Shown: positions 22,861 to 33,806 of the stretch, one piece after another
How the letters are laid out: each line of letters begins with the position of its first letter
How positions within the stretch are numbered: the first letter of the stretch is position 1
Source: Silene conica
Lineage: Eukaryota; Streptophyta; Magnoliopsida; Caryophyllales; Caryophyllaceae
Direction of reading: 5' to 3'
DNA length: 64,000 nt
Assembly: GCA_029255685.2 (NCBI GenBank)
Contig: CM055316.2
Coordinates: 68,339,237-68,403,236 of the forward strand
Translations under genes and position numbers: made by a program
The notes under the pieces: model-generated
What the model was told of the DNA's origin: nothing
Database searches by the model: none
The model's input: only the letters and a program-made list of their open reading frames with translations

Positions 22861-24448
22861 CTTGAGCTGATTTGGTACCCGGGTCATGACAATCCAGAGC
22901 AGGCCAGGTAATCACCATCACCAGACCTTCTCAGTTTCTATTTTGTTATGTTGCTTGGTTTTAAAATTTAGGATTGCTTATTTTCATTTTTAATGGAGCC
23001 AAATACCTGCTTTTCTTCTGTTCTACATTATGACGTACGGAGTAATAAAGAAAATTGGTTTTTGTCGTTGCAACAAGACCACCATGTTGCTTTTAGGGTT
23101 TTTGATTTACTTCTTCTCATAGTTTTGATTGAACGATTTGGCAGTTCTTGGGTATCTTTAAATTAGAGTAGTTTCCTGGTCAATCTCAACTGTAATAGTC
23201 TCTAGAACAATTATTTCCTTCCAGCAACTTATCCCCATTCCAATTCTTTTGTGGAGGAAAAAGGGTAATGGTCTATAAACTATAAAATTTCATAAAGAGA
23301 GAGGAACAAAATAATATGGAAACAAGAGTCTATTTTATTACTGAAGTATTGAGGATTACAATTTCTCGTAGATCTCTTGATTCCATCCTAAAGGCTAGGT
23401 TTTTATAGTGCCTATGACTCTACGGGGGGTCATCTCGACTTAAATTAATCCCGTAGTAAACTGATGGTGCCTTTCTGTGACTTATTTCATCCTACCTACG
23501 ATTTGGTAATGGTGGGGTCGTTGGACTTAATCCCTATGCTCCTTCCAAACTCTAGAGACAAAATTTGCATATTGATTTGTCACACAATGTTAATTTCAAC
23601 AATAATTTCATATAATAAACACTCCTATAATGCCTTAGAACATTTCCATTGTGGTTTATATTTTGTAGAAAATGATCGTATCGTGTTACAGTTGTAGATG
23701 TTCTGAAAATTGAGCCCGTGTATAATCATGTTTTCATTGTTTTGTACTTGTGAGTGTAGGTTGTTGCAGCTATTAGCTACAAAAGAATTCCAGCTGATAC
23801 ACAACACAGCATGCTGAAATTCCACTCACTGCCTTATGCTCAAGATTTCAGTGCACCTATTGATGTCTTTTTAAGTTACATTTTGTAAGATTGTTGTAAT
23901 TTGGCAATTATGTTTTCCTGGGGATTCAATTTGCAGATATGACCAACATTGAATTTGAAGGCTATTTGCAAAATTCAGTCAGATGTCAATATATCAACAT
24001 TGGAACTTGGCATATGGATATCTCTTGCTTTATGTGTTTCATCAACCTGACGATTATAATAATGCTAATCATGTATATATAAGGGCTAGTTTTAATTGAT
24101 AAGTCTCCTGCATCCCAAGTTCCCATTTCTCGACGCTGTTAACAAATGGATTTTGTTAAGAAATCTGCTATGTTTTATCCACTTCAGATGCATGCCTGTT
24201 TATGAATTCAGGTAAATGTTGGTTTGGGGAAGTAGTTGAATAATCGAGAACAGTTTTTATAGCTAGTGAAGAAGATATGGAGGAAGCATTGGTAGGTGTG
24301 TAGACCGGGATTCGGACATTCAGTTTGTGACTGGTTTATGATCTGTGTAATGAAGCAAGAGATCGACTTGGATGCCCCTCAGTTTGTAGAATCCCTTTGA
24401 GATCTGTAATGATCTATCTACTCTATACTTGCTCATTCCATGTTGGAT
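22861..24448. repeat. Duplicated 3' flank/UTR of mTERF copy B
   Basis: Second copy of 1145-2740. From about 23466 onward it is essentially identical to copy A, apart from a 4-bp difference near 24430. The correspondence ends at about 24440, where a hAT remnant interrupted by a PIF/Harbinger-like element replaces about 230 bp that copy A has. Confidence 0.75.
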
Positions 24449-24892
24449 AGAGCATTAGGGGTCGTTTGGTTCAAAGTTTGGGAATGGAATGGATTGTGAC
24501 GAGAATCCAGGGTGGAATGGAGTTAGAACCCCGTACCTTTTAATACTTGTTTGGTTTGATTTTGTAATGGATTCAATCTCCCATACATTGTGTTTGGTTC
24601 ACATTTTGGAATGGATTCAATATCTAATTTTTTCTCTAATCACAATTCACTTATAATTTCAACCTCACAATTTATTTCAATTTTTTACTCGTTTCAACCT
24701 CACAATTTTTTTTAAATTTTTTACACGTTTTAATTAATCAAGTACCATAAATTCACTTAAGACGGAAGTATTCGTCTCAACCTCACAATGAATCCAAATC
24801 AACTATATTACACGTTTTAATTTGTTTTGTAAATCGTTATAGGCCTTCATATTAACGAAAAAGACAATAACATACATGAATTATTGAAACTA

Positions 24893-24895
<3 letters not shown>

Positions 24896-24946
<51 letters not shown>
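24896..24946. repeat. (TA)n microsatellite, left of nested element
   Basis: About 50 bp of uninterrupted TA dinucleotides abutting the left inverted repeat of the nested element. A matching tract abuts its right end. Confidence 0.95.
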
Positions 24947-24948
<2 letters not shown>

Positions 24949-26832
24949 TTTAGGATCCGGTGAGAACGAATACTCGGTGCAAACGGTGAGAACGAATTAC
25001 AACCATTAGATCATACTAAAATTCAATGGCAATGATAAAACAAAAAAACAACTAAAGCAATGTATGTGCAATCGATAACAGCCAACCATTATACAATTTT
25101 TTCATTCTCTCTCTACCTTTCCATTATCTCTCTCTATCCCATATATCTAAATTTGTCACGGTAAAAAAATTCTGCAATTCAATTTTTCGTCAAAATTCTA
25201 GATATTTTTTTACGGAGTAGATATCTTTTCTTTACTTTTTACATAAACCTAGATACATTATTTTACGGGTAGATACATTTTTTTTACTTTTTTGTACATA
25301 AAACTAGATACATTTTTTGACGGGGTAGATACATTTTTTTTACTTAAACGTAAATACATTTTTTGACGGACTAAATATATCTTTTTTTTATTTTTTACAT
25401 AAACTTAGATAAAAGAATTTGACGGACTAGATACATTTTTTTTACTTAAAACTAGATACATTTTTTTACGGGTAGATACATTTTTTTTACTTTTTTACAT
25501 AAACCTAGATACATTTTTTGAGGGACTAAATCCATTTTTTTTACTTAAATCTAGATACATTTTTCGATGGAGTAGATACATTTTTTGATGGAGTAGATAT
25601 TTTTTTTTACTTTTTTTACATAAACCTAGTTACATTTTTTTGACGGAGTAGATACATTTTTTTACTTAAACCTAGATACATTTTTTTTTACTTTTATACA
25701 GAAACTTACATATATTATTTTTTTACGGAGTAGACACACTTTTCACATAAACCTAGATACATTTTTTTTTTTTTTTTTACATAAACCTAGATACATTTTT
25801 TGACGGATTAGATACATTTTTTTTTTACTTTTTTACATAAACCTAGATACATTTTTTGACGGAGTAGATTTTGACTTCAACCTAGATGCACTTTTTTACG
25901 GAGTAGATACACTTTTTTTACTTTTTTTACATAAACCTAGATACATTTTTTGACGGAGTAGATATATTTTTTTTACTTTTTTTCATAAACCTATATACAT
26001 TTTTTGACGGAGTAATTACATTTTTTGACGGAGTAATTACATTTTTTTTTACTAATTCTAGACAATTATAAAAGCTTTTTTAGAGTATAGACACAATTTT
26101 TACCGTAATTTTATATACACTTTTTTAGAGTATAGATACAATTTTTCAATCCTACAAAAAAATATTTAATGTATACTAATTAGATAATAATTGGGTAGCA
26201 TTTTTTATGACTTAAATAAAAAACAATAAAAAACAATCAAAATCGAACCCGCGATACCGACTTCTAATCTTCATTCATGTCTTTCCGGTACGAGTACCAT
26301 TACTAAACTCTCAACACTAGTCTTCATTTTTCTAAGTTAACTAGATTTATGTACAGCTTATAATTTTATCTAATATCATATTAAGTCAAGCTAATACCAT
26401 TCTTAATTTAACAAAGCTCACAAAATCAACTCATAAACGAATTAAGATATCAATGGCTCGACGCCCCAACTCAGTCCCAACCATCCCTCGTCGTTGTCTC
26501 GGTGGTCTGCAAAATAGGCGGGACTACACGGAGTGGAATTCGAAATCAACCCATGATCGAATTGAGATATTAATGACGTTGTCGGAATTGTGTCGGCGTC
26601 GGGATGTTTGTCTTGTAGGCAAAGTTTAAAGGAGAGAGGAAAGTTGGGGTAGCATAAAATAGGATGGCAGTGAGTAGTTTTAGATATTGGGTTTACGAAG
26701 AGAAAAAGGGGATTTAACTTGATCTAATAAGTTTAATGGGTTTGTTGTATCAACCGTAGGATTGTATTCAATCCAATGGTCATAAGTCGTTCTCACCGTT
26801 CTCACCGAATGTTCGTTCTCACCGGATCTTGA

Positions 26833-26836
<4 letters not shown>
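24947..26836. mobile_element. TA-microsatellite-bounded inverted-repeat element
   Basis: The left end contains GGATCCGGTGAGAACGAA, then CGGTGAGAACGAATTACAAC. The right end carries the reverse complement (GTTCTCACCGTTCTCACCG, then GTTCGTTCTCACCGGATC). The arms are imperfect over about 80 bp. Both ends run straight into (TA)n tracts, resembling plant elements that target TA microsatellites (Micron-like). No ORF; about half of the interior is the minisatellite at 25195-26060. Confidence 0.7.
25195..26060. repeat. T-rich minisatellite array
   Basis: Roughly fifteen or more degenerate units of about 50-55 bp. The consensus elements recur in the order GACGGAGTAGATACA, a T-run, ACTTTTTTACATAAACC, TAGATACATTTTTTGACGG. 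Unit length varies through T-run length and internal deletions. Confidence 0.85.

Positions 26837-26914
<78 letters not shown>
26835..26914. repeat. (TA)n microsatellite, right of nested element
   Basis: About 80 bp of uninterrupted TA/AT dinucleotides directly after the right inverted repeat of the nested element. Confidence 0.95.
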
Positions 26915-26916
<2 letters not shown>

Positions 26917-27300
26917 ATGAACAATTACAAGTAATTTATCTTATAAAAGCAAAAAAATTATAATGAAAAAAAAGTATGAGATGAAGACTTACATGAACAA
27001 TAGCAATTTGGGTTTTTTTTTTCTTTCTTAATTTTAGGGTTTGTATCAAGGGGGGATTGGATTGAGAAACTTGGGGAAAGACTAGAGTATGGGATTCCAA
27101 GGGATTGGGGTGGATTTAGAATCCAGTGGGTTTCTAAATCCATTCCAAAAGTGTCAAACCAAACACTTGAATGGGTAATATCCATTCCATTCCATTCCAC
27201 ACACCCCAACCAAACACCCCCTTAAAGTATAAGGATGTTTTTGTAGGATTGGACTTCCTGCTATTTTGGAACCTGGGAATTTGGGTCCCATTGTTGATGA

Positions 27301-28696
27301 GGATATTGGGATAAAGTTGATAAACTGGTTGTTTTCCTAAAAGAGTTCTATGATTTGACTAACCGTATCTCAGGTTCTTTGTATGTAACATGTAACTCTC
27401 TTTTCTTTCAAATTGGCCATACATATGATTTACTTAATGATTGGCTGGAAAGTGAGGATCTTGAGTTTAAGGAAATGGCTGTTAAAATGAAAGCAATGTT
27501 TGACAAATATTGGGGTGATTTGGAGAAAATGAATATGCTGATTTATTTGGCAGTAATTTTAGACCCAAGTTTCAAATTTCTTGGGGTGAGTATTGCTTTA
27601 TGTGGTATGTATGGAAAAACAAAAGGCGAGTTGTTGGTTGGAAAAGTAAAGCAGTTTGCATATGACATGTTTGATGAGTATAGGCGCATATATGCGCCTG
27701 TGACCGGGGATAATGGTGAAGTTAATGAACCTATGTCTAATATTTCATCGAATGGTTCACGAACAACATTACGATATATGAGTAATATTGAGGAACAAGT
27801 TAAGAGGCAGATGAGTGGGTCAAATCTTCTTGTTAGAAGCGAGTTTGATCGCTACTTGAGTGAACAAAAAGGTGAGGATGAAGAGAAGGACATATTAGCT
27901 TGGTGGAGAAAAAATGCCTTTAGATTTCCCATTTTAGCTTATATGGCTAGAGATGTTCTAGCTATGCCTATATCTACCGTGGCATCAGAATCTGCATTTA
28001 GTTCCGGAGGGCGCACCCTTGATCCATTTAGAAGCTCTTTGACTCCAAAGGTAAACTTTATTTTTTAATGAATAAGGCTGGTTATAATGTAGCTTAATGT
28101 AGCTTTTACTAATGAATTACTATGTTTTTTTTCAATTTGAATTTTGTTAGATGGTTCAAGCTCAGATATGTACGCAAGATTGGATTCGAGCATCGCTCCG
28201 TGAAACAAAACTTGATATGAAGGAGAATTTGGAAGAACTTGAGAAGTTGGACAGAGGTAATATGCTCTATTTTATCAACTGTTTTGTATTTTAAGTTGAT
28301 ATGGAAGAGAAATATATGTCAAATTTGAGTATATGGACATGTACAAATTCAGAACTGAACTGCCCAAACATGAACAAATTCAGAACTGAACAGGCCAGTC
28401 ACTTGTAGACTTGTAGTTAGTTGTTTGCTTGCTTGGGTTCTCAGAAAGTTTACATAAGTGTCTGAATTTGTTAGTTGACAGATACATTCGTGCAAGTTAG
28501 GATTATTAGGAATATGAGCATCTATTTCTTTGTTAGTTAAGGACTTGAGGCTGCAATTCTTTTTGGGTAAACAATAAGTCAGCTTTTGTTTTGTTTAGTT
28601 TCTTATCACATTATACACTTATATAATTATATTCACTTTTTCATGACAGATTTTGAAAAGTTGAAGGTAGATGATGAAATGATCTTCGTGACTTGA
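27301..28696 (+). pseudogene. hAT transposase (RICESLEEPER-like), C-terminal part
   Basis: Exons 27301-28050, 28151-28256 and 28650-28696 join in phase and end in a TGA. Recognisable hAT features are a DUF4413-like block (FLKEFYDLTNRISGSLYVT, FDKYWGDLEKMNMLIYLAVI, LDPSFKF) and the Dimer_Tnp_hAT C-terminal dimerisation domain (DILAWWRKNAFRFPILAYM, ARDVLAMPISTVASESAFSS, GGRTLDPFRSSLTPK). After it come TQDWIRASL and an acidic tail. The N-terminal BED finger and the first catalytic half are missing. An apparent 2-nt insertion near 27302 breaks the frame upstream, where the PIF/Harbinger-like element lies (ending 27221). The 3' transposon end follows at about 29154, so this is the 3' half of a once autonomous hAT element. 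Confidence 0.85.
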
Positions 28697-28879
28697 AGTG
28701 TTGGTATGGAAGTTGAAGTTTTTGCATCAACATACCGGAGCTCTTGAGTCTATAACATCGTTTTGGTTATTTAAAAATTATTGAACAATGGAGTTTTTGG
28801 TTGTGTAATAATAATAGACAATGGGCTTTAGCATTTAAAAATTACAACAATGGACTTTTGAGTTCACTTTGTAAGCAAA

Positions 28880-29154
28880 TTCAGAGTCCGACAGTCCGAC
28901 TGGAATTTTCAGATTACAGCCTTACAGGGACAAATTACAGGGACAAATTCTCATTTTTGATTTTCAGGTCCTAACCGGTCTTAACCGGTCCTACCGGGTC
29001 TAAGACCGGAATTTTCAGGTCCGGTCCCGGTCTTCATGTATTGAATTTCGGGCCGGTCTTCGGTCCACTATATTTATCCATTCCGGTTCCGGTCTATTCC
29101 GGTCCCGGTCCGGTCCGGTCCGGTTTTGGACCGGTGCACAGCCCTACCTAATAT
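28880..29154. mobile_element. 3' terminus and subterminal repeats of the hAT element
   Basis: A dense array of CCGGTC/GACCGG motifs in both orientations ends in GGACCGGTGCACAGCCCTA at 29154, the inverted form of the common hAT terminus TAGGGCTGTGCA. The matching 5' end is not in the window. Immediately after 29154 the sequence becomes the Mutator-like element shared with 2959-3345. Confidence 0.75.
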
Positions 29155-29900
29155 GTTCCATTTTTTACAAATTACTATCTAATATATTTAACTTTACAAA
29201 TAACACCAAACATTTTTATTTATTCACACCAATCTCACTTATTTTACATACCTGAGACGGTTTTGCCTAATTATCGACTCGATTTCATTTTAACGACTCA
29301 ACACTATTTATCTTAAAAGTAAAACGGGTATATCCCTTAAGACAATTAATTGACCCGTCTTAAGCATATTTGACCCGTCTTAAACTTAAGACGAGTCCAC
29401 CGAATAACTTTGACCAAAGCATAGACCAAAAACATTTGACCCATATTAAAGACACAAAAACATAGATCAAAGCATCGTACAGAGTATAGTGTTATTGAAT
29501 GTCAGGAAAGAAATATACCTTCTACTTCATCTAGTTGCACCTTTCTTACTTTTATTGTTAATCGTGAACTTGATAGAATGTTTTTTACACAAATATTCAA
29601 TCCCCTAAATTGATTTCTAGGGTTAGGGATTGTATATTTGTTAATTGTGAATTGTGAATTGATAGAAGGAAGGGTGAATTAAGAACTACTCCGTAATAAT
29701 TAGTAAGGGTACTTTAGTCATAAAAGAAATCGTTAAAATGAGATAAAGTCGATAATTAGGCAAAACCGTCTCAGGTATGTAAAATAAATGAGATTGGTGT
29801 GGATAAATAAGAAAGTTAGGTGGTTATTTGTAAAGTTGAATACATTAGGTGGTAATTTGTAAAAAATGGAACATATTTGGTGGTAATTCATAATTTTTCC
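29155..29900. mobile_element. Mutator-like inverted-repeat element (copy B)
   Basis: The left arm (29155-29330) and right arm (about 29735-29900) are inverted copies of about 165 bp, both containing ACATACCTGAGACGGTTTTG or its complement. The right end CATAATTTTTCC is followed by TTAGTTTTA (29901-29909), identical to the 9 bp left of the copy A element. The left tip was lost where the hAT terminus abuts it. No transposase ORF. Confidence 0.7.
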
Positions 29901-29909
29901 TTAGTTTTA

Positions 29910-31242
29910 TACATATTTTGCCTCTAGTATTTATCTTTACCTTTTTTTTATTCTTTATAATGACTTAAAGGAGTATTATAAACCAAAGGTAAAAGAATAA
30001 TTGCGATGGAAGGTGTATGAATTCATATCTCCCTATGTTTCGGTCATTTGTTTATTTATTATATTTATGAGTATCTAAGTAATTTGTTTTCCATGTTATA
30101 TTGAAAATATTCTTGAAGGTATTTTGATCATCCACGTAATTTTTTACTTCATATCTACTTGTCACTTAGGAACACCACCCGGCCACTCCCAAATCCCAAT
30201 TTCCCAAACGATCCCTTCCTTCCCCATTGTCTTTGTGTCAAAATCAAAAATAAATAAATGATCGGGTTCGAGGAAGTATATGTTTTTTTTTACAAAACGA
30301 TCACAAAATTAAAAACATACAATTATACGGAAATAGGAAAAAATCACATTTTTTTAAGTAATGATATATTCTACCGATTACTAACCTGAAAGACAACTGA
30401 AAGGTCAAGACTAAAGAAAAAGTAACTTACTGAAATGCACTACGACGTCAGTAACGCCAAGGCCTCAGGTTTGAACACCCCACGCTCATCGAACTACCAA
30501 CATCCATGTTAACTTGGTGTGGAAGGGGGGAGGGGAGTTGATCTAGGGTTACGAGCGTCCACGAAATAGGTTTTAAAAACCACTTTTATTAAATGTCGAC
30601 GTTAAAATAACCCGTTGGAACGACTGTACTTGACCGTTCTTCACTAGTTTGTCTATGGTACAAGGTTAACAATTGTGTCTTAAACACGGGTGTTACATTT
30701 ATCCTTCCCCAGGTAGAGAACCTCCTGTAACTTTTATAAATGCTACGAATTTAGGTTGCTAAAACACGCCATTAGGATGGAGTGTTTACTTAATTACTTC
30801 TACATACACACCATTAGCTATAGTGTGTTTACCTTCTCCCAAGTCCAAAACCCTCTTTAATTTTTGTGATTGTGAAATTGGTGCTGAATAAACACGTCAT
30901 TAACAATGACATGTTTCACTCAATATAGCCGTCATTGGTATATGACTCAGGTCGGGTATATGGCTTTAAAAGTAGCAAAAATCACTATACGGATCCGATA
31001 CGGTTTAACTGTATATACGGTTTTCGGGTACCCGGAAAAACCGTGTATACGGAATCCGTATATACGGATACAGTTTGGTGAGAAACGCTCAATTAAATAT
31101 TGTAGTTATTCAAATGCTAATAATTACATCTAATATGTCTATATCTAATGAAAGCCTAATTTTTTATTTATTAAGATAAATTAGTAAAATAAGTCATAAA
31201 AAACCATTAAGAGTGGAAGTTGAAAGTTGAAAGTTGAACTTT
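29910..31242. other. Intergenic with palindromic patches, no gene recognised
   Basis: No supported ORF. Three imperfect palindromes of the type ACACGYCATT..ATGRYGTGT occur at about 30763, 30809 and 30890. A cluster of CCGTATATACGG-type dyads lies at 30985-31075. Both look like remnants of repeats. Confidence 0.5.
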
Positions 31243-31464
31243 TGATGAGCTCCATTTTGGTCATTATTCTCGTTGTTTATTCCTCATTTTTGGTCCCGAT
31301 TTGACCTCGTTTCGCATACCTTTGCTCGTTTTTATGCCCGTTACCTCGACTATTCCTTTTTGGTTTACATTTTGTAGGTATTGTGGCGGGAGCGAAGAAA
31401 CCGGAGCAAACGAGACGAATCTAGAGCGAAATGTGAAGGATTTAACAAGAAGTATGCTCAGGCC

Positions 31465-31930
31465 CTCCCAGCCGGTCCCCAGCCGGTGGCCGGTAGGCCG
31501 GCTGGGGATCTTGACTTGACCATTTGGACCAAAATTGTAAAAAGTTCCAGGCTTTTGAAATTGTCTCCCAACCGGTGGCCAACCGGCAGCCGGTCAGCCG
31601 GCTGGGGAGCAAGTCCCATACTTAGCCATTTTTCGAAGTTTGAAGAAAATGTTGATTTGGGCAGATTATTGCAAAAGGGCTCCCAGCCGGTGGACAACCG
31701 GCAGCCGGTCCACCGGCCGAGGGTACCTGTACATTGAAGAAAAGAAGCAAAAACTTCAGAACTTGAAATCCAGCCTCCCAGCCGGTGCCCGACCGGCAGC
31801 CGGCCGGTCGGCTGAGGATCATAGAGCTTTGAAGAAAATGAAGAAAAAAAGTCAGATGTTTGCATTTGGACTCCCAGCCGGTCCACCACCGGCAGCCGGT
31901 CCACCACCGGCAGCCGGTTGACCGGCTGAG
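31465..31930. repeat. CCGGT/ACCGG dyad blocks in element A LTR
   Basis: Five blocks starting CTCCCARCCGGT at about 31465, 31565, 31679, 31775 and 31871 (spacing 96-114 bp). Each holds two or three CCGGT..ACCGG dyads and most end in an ACCGGCTG- or GGCCGGCTG-like sequence. In GC content they stand out sharply from the AT-rich surroundings. Confidence 0.85.
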
Positions 31931-32253
31931 AGTCCTATTTCGGAATTTCGCACTCTATATAAACCCGCACTTGTGTCTTTTATTTACACACACTTTTTCA
32001 CGCATTTCTAGACAGATTTTTAGGGTTTCTACTGTTACATTCATCCATACTTAGCCTTCAAAAACTCTCTTAAACATTTTAATCTTTCCTTAGTTTTGAT
32101 CTTAATCTTTTAGTTCATTTTAATTCTTACTTAGTCACTCTCTTAGCATTGTTCTTAGCCATTGTTAGAAGATATTTTGGGTTGTAATTTGAAGGAATTT
32201 GAAAGAATTCTTCATCTTGTTATCCAAGTTCATTCCTTTCCCTTATTTAATGG

Positions 32254-32899
32254 CAGGGCCGGTCCTAAGCATTTGGAGGCTCTGGGCGAGGTTGTAAAAT
32301 TGGGCCCTAGCTTTCATTTTTTTCAAATGAGGTTGATTCTTGAAAAATCTTAATAAATTTATTAGAAAAAATGATTTTGAACTCCGAAAATTGAATAAGG
32401 TGTATCTTCTAATTCAACTTTTTTATTATCAAAAAACTTGTAAAAGATCGAAATTCTTTCAAAGTTTAGATATTAGCTTTATTAGGGTAGTCCATTTAAT
32501 GTATAATTTGAAAAAATTATGTTTTGATGAACATTATTTGCACAAGATTTCATAAGCATGAAAAAAAAATTTTTAACTCAATTGACCAACTAAAATATAA
32601 GTAAAAGATATTAAATGGATGAGCCATGAACATATTATATTCAGAAAAAATATCGAAATGGGGGTGAATTCCAAAAATAAAATATAAAATATTAAAAATG
32701 AAGAAAACAAGGTTAGAACACGTGACCTTTTGAGACAATGTAACCTAAAATACCACTAGATTCCTTACTATAACTTGCATTTTACATGTGATAAATTCTA
32801 TTTTACAAATAACACCTACCTAATTTTACAATAATGGGCCCCTTCCAAACTTGGGCCCTTGTCAAATGCCAACCCTAACACCCCATAGGGCCGGCCCTG
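32254..32899. mobile_element. hAT-type MITE nested in element A LTR
   Basis: The ends CAGGGCCGGTCCTA and TAGGGCCGGCCCTG are inverted with one mismatch. The flanks TTTAATGG and GTTAATGG give an 8-bp target duplication with one mismatch. The 646-bp interior has no transposase. Its CAGGGCCGG terminus is typical of a widespread plant hAT MITE type. Confidence 0.8.
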
Positions 32900-33628
32900 G
32901 TTAATGGTATAATCTTCTTCATCTTTACTTTGTCTTTGCATTTCCTTTAAGTTTTGCTTGTTCAATTGTTTACTCTTACTTAATCCAACATGTTTAGCAT
33001 TTCCTCATCATTTGTTTACATATTTATGTTAGCCATGTGTGAGTAGTTCCCCTACTAGGGTTAGGGGTGTGCTTTGGTTTGTTGATAGCTATGAATCTTG
33101 TCTAGGGTTAGGATTTGGTTCTCTTCTTTGCTAGGTTTTCATTTATGCATGTTATATGTTTGATGAAATGTCTCAACGACGGTTGGACATGATTCTTATT
33201 GTTGTTGGCCTTTGATGATAGTCTAGGGCTTTCATGGACATGTATGTATGTTAGGTTGGCCTTGTTTGTAGCGAAAGCTAGGATAGGGTTCGACTTTAGG
33301 TGAGTCAAATCGATAGACGAGACAAACCTAGGCCTAGTATAGCGGAGACCCTAGATTCCCTTGCATGATTCGTTACCAACCTACCTTAGTACCCCCGACA
33401 CCTTAGTATCTTTTATTTATCGATTTCATCTTAACTCATTCGCTTTAATTTATCTTTAGTAGTTTTTAATCAATCACAAACCTATTACCCGACTCAAGCT
33501 TTGACTAGAACGTAACTATACAACTTCCCCACCGTCTTTGCGAACGATAACTCTATTATACTACTTTATATCGGGTTTATAAATTTGTTTGATCGTGAGA
33601 ACCGCCGACTCAATCTCGCGCATCAAAA

Positions 33629-33646
33629 TGGCGCCGTTGCCGGGGA
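33629..33646 (+). promoter_or_regulatory. Primer-binding site of element A
   Basis: TGGCGCCGTTGCCGGGGA, three nucleotides after the LTR end. This is where a host tRNA would prime minus-strand DNA synthesis. The same motif is present on the minus strand in element B (39553-39570). Confidence 0.85.
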
Positions 33647-33806
33647 CGGTGCTAGAAGTTGTTTAGTTTAGTTTTAGTTTTAGCTTTAGTTAGTTGTGCT
33701 TATTTTGTTTTGATCAAAGCTTTGTTAGTTAAGTTTAGAGTGGCTGCTATATTGGTCACCCTAGTGCCTAAAAAACACTAGGACGACTAATTCTGTGCCA
33801 AGTTTT

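Larger units (their letters stand above)
24458..27221. mobile_element. PIF/Harbinger-like non-autonomous element, itself interrupted
   Basis: The left end GGGGTCGTTTGGTT (24458) and right end AACCAAACACCCCC (27221) are inverted repeats, and the subterminal GGAATGGAATGGA / TCCATTCCATTCC also pair. The target duplication is TTA on both sides (24455-24457, 27222-27224), as expected for the Tourist/PIF-Harbinger superfamily. About 870 bp belong to this element. The remainder is the (TA)n-bounded insertion at 24947-26836. No transposase is present. Confidence 0.75.
31243..33625 (+). mobile_element. 5' LTR of element A (Athila/Tat-like Ty3/gypsy)
   Basis: Starts TGATGAGCTCC and ends GCGCATCA, followed three bases later by the PBS TGGCGCCGTTGCCGGGGA (33629), the primer site of many plant Athila/Tat-type elements. 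The LTR is about 2.38 kb including a 646-bp hAT MITE (32254-32899). A region of CCGGT/ACCGG dyad blocks lies at 31465-31930. The left border is inferred from the TG and from where coherent LTR-like sequence begins; the 3' LTR is outside the window, so it cannot be checked by alignment here. Confidence 0.65.

Noticed and set aside
25195-26060. Regularly spaced repeats resembling a CRISPR array
   Set aside because: Units are degenerate, T-rich and lack unique spacers; the context is a plant transposon. It is a minisatellite.
26958-27209. Minus-strand ORF rich in Trp/Asn/Gly
   Set aside because: It reads the TCCATTCC subterminal repeats at the right end of the PIF/Harbinger-like element.
31381-31921. 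Pro/Gly/Arg-rich ORFs on both strands at 31.4-31.9 kb
   Set aside because: They are readings of the CCGGT/ACCGG blocks in the LTR of element A.
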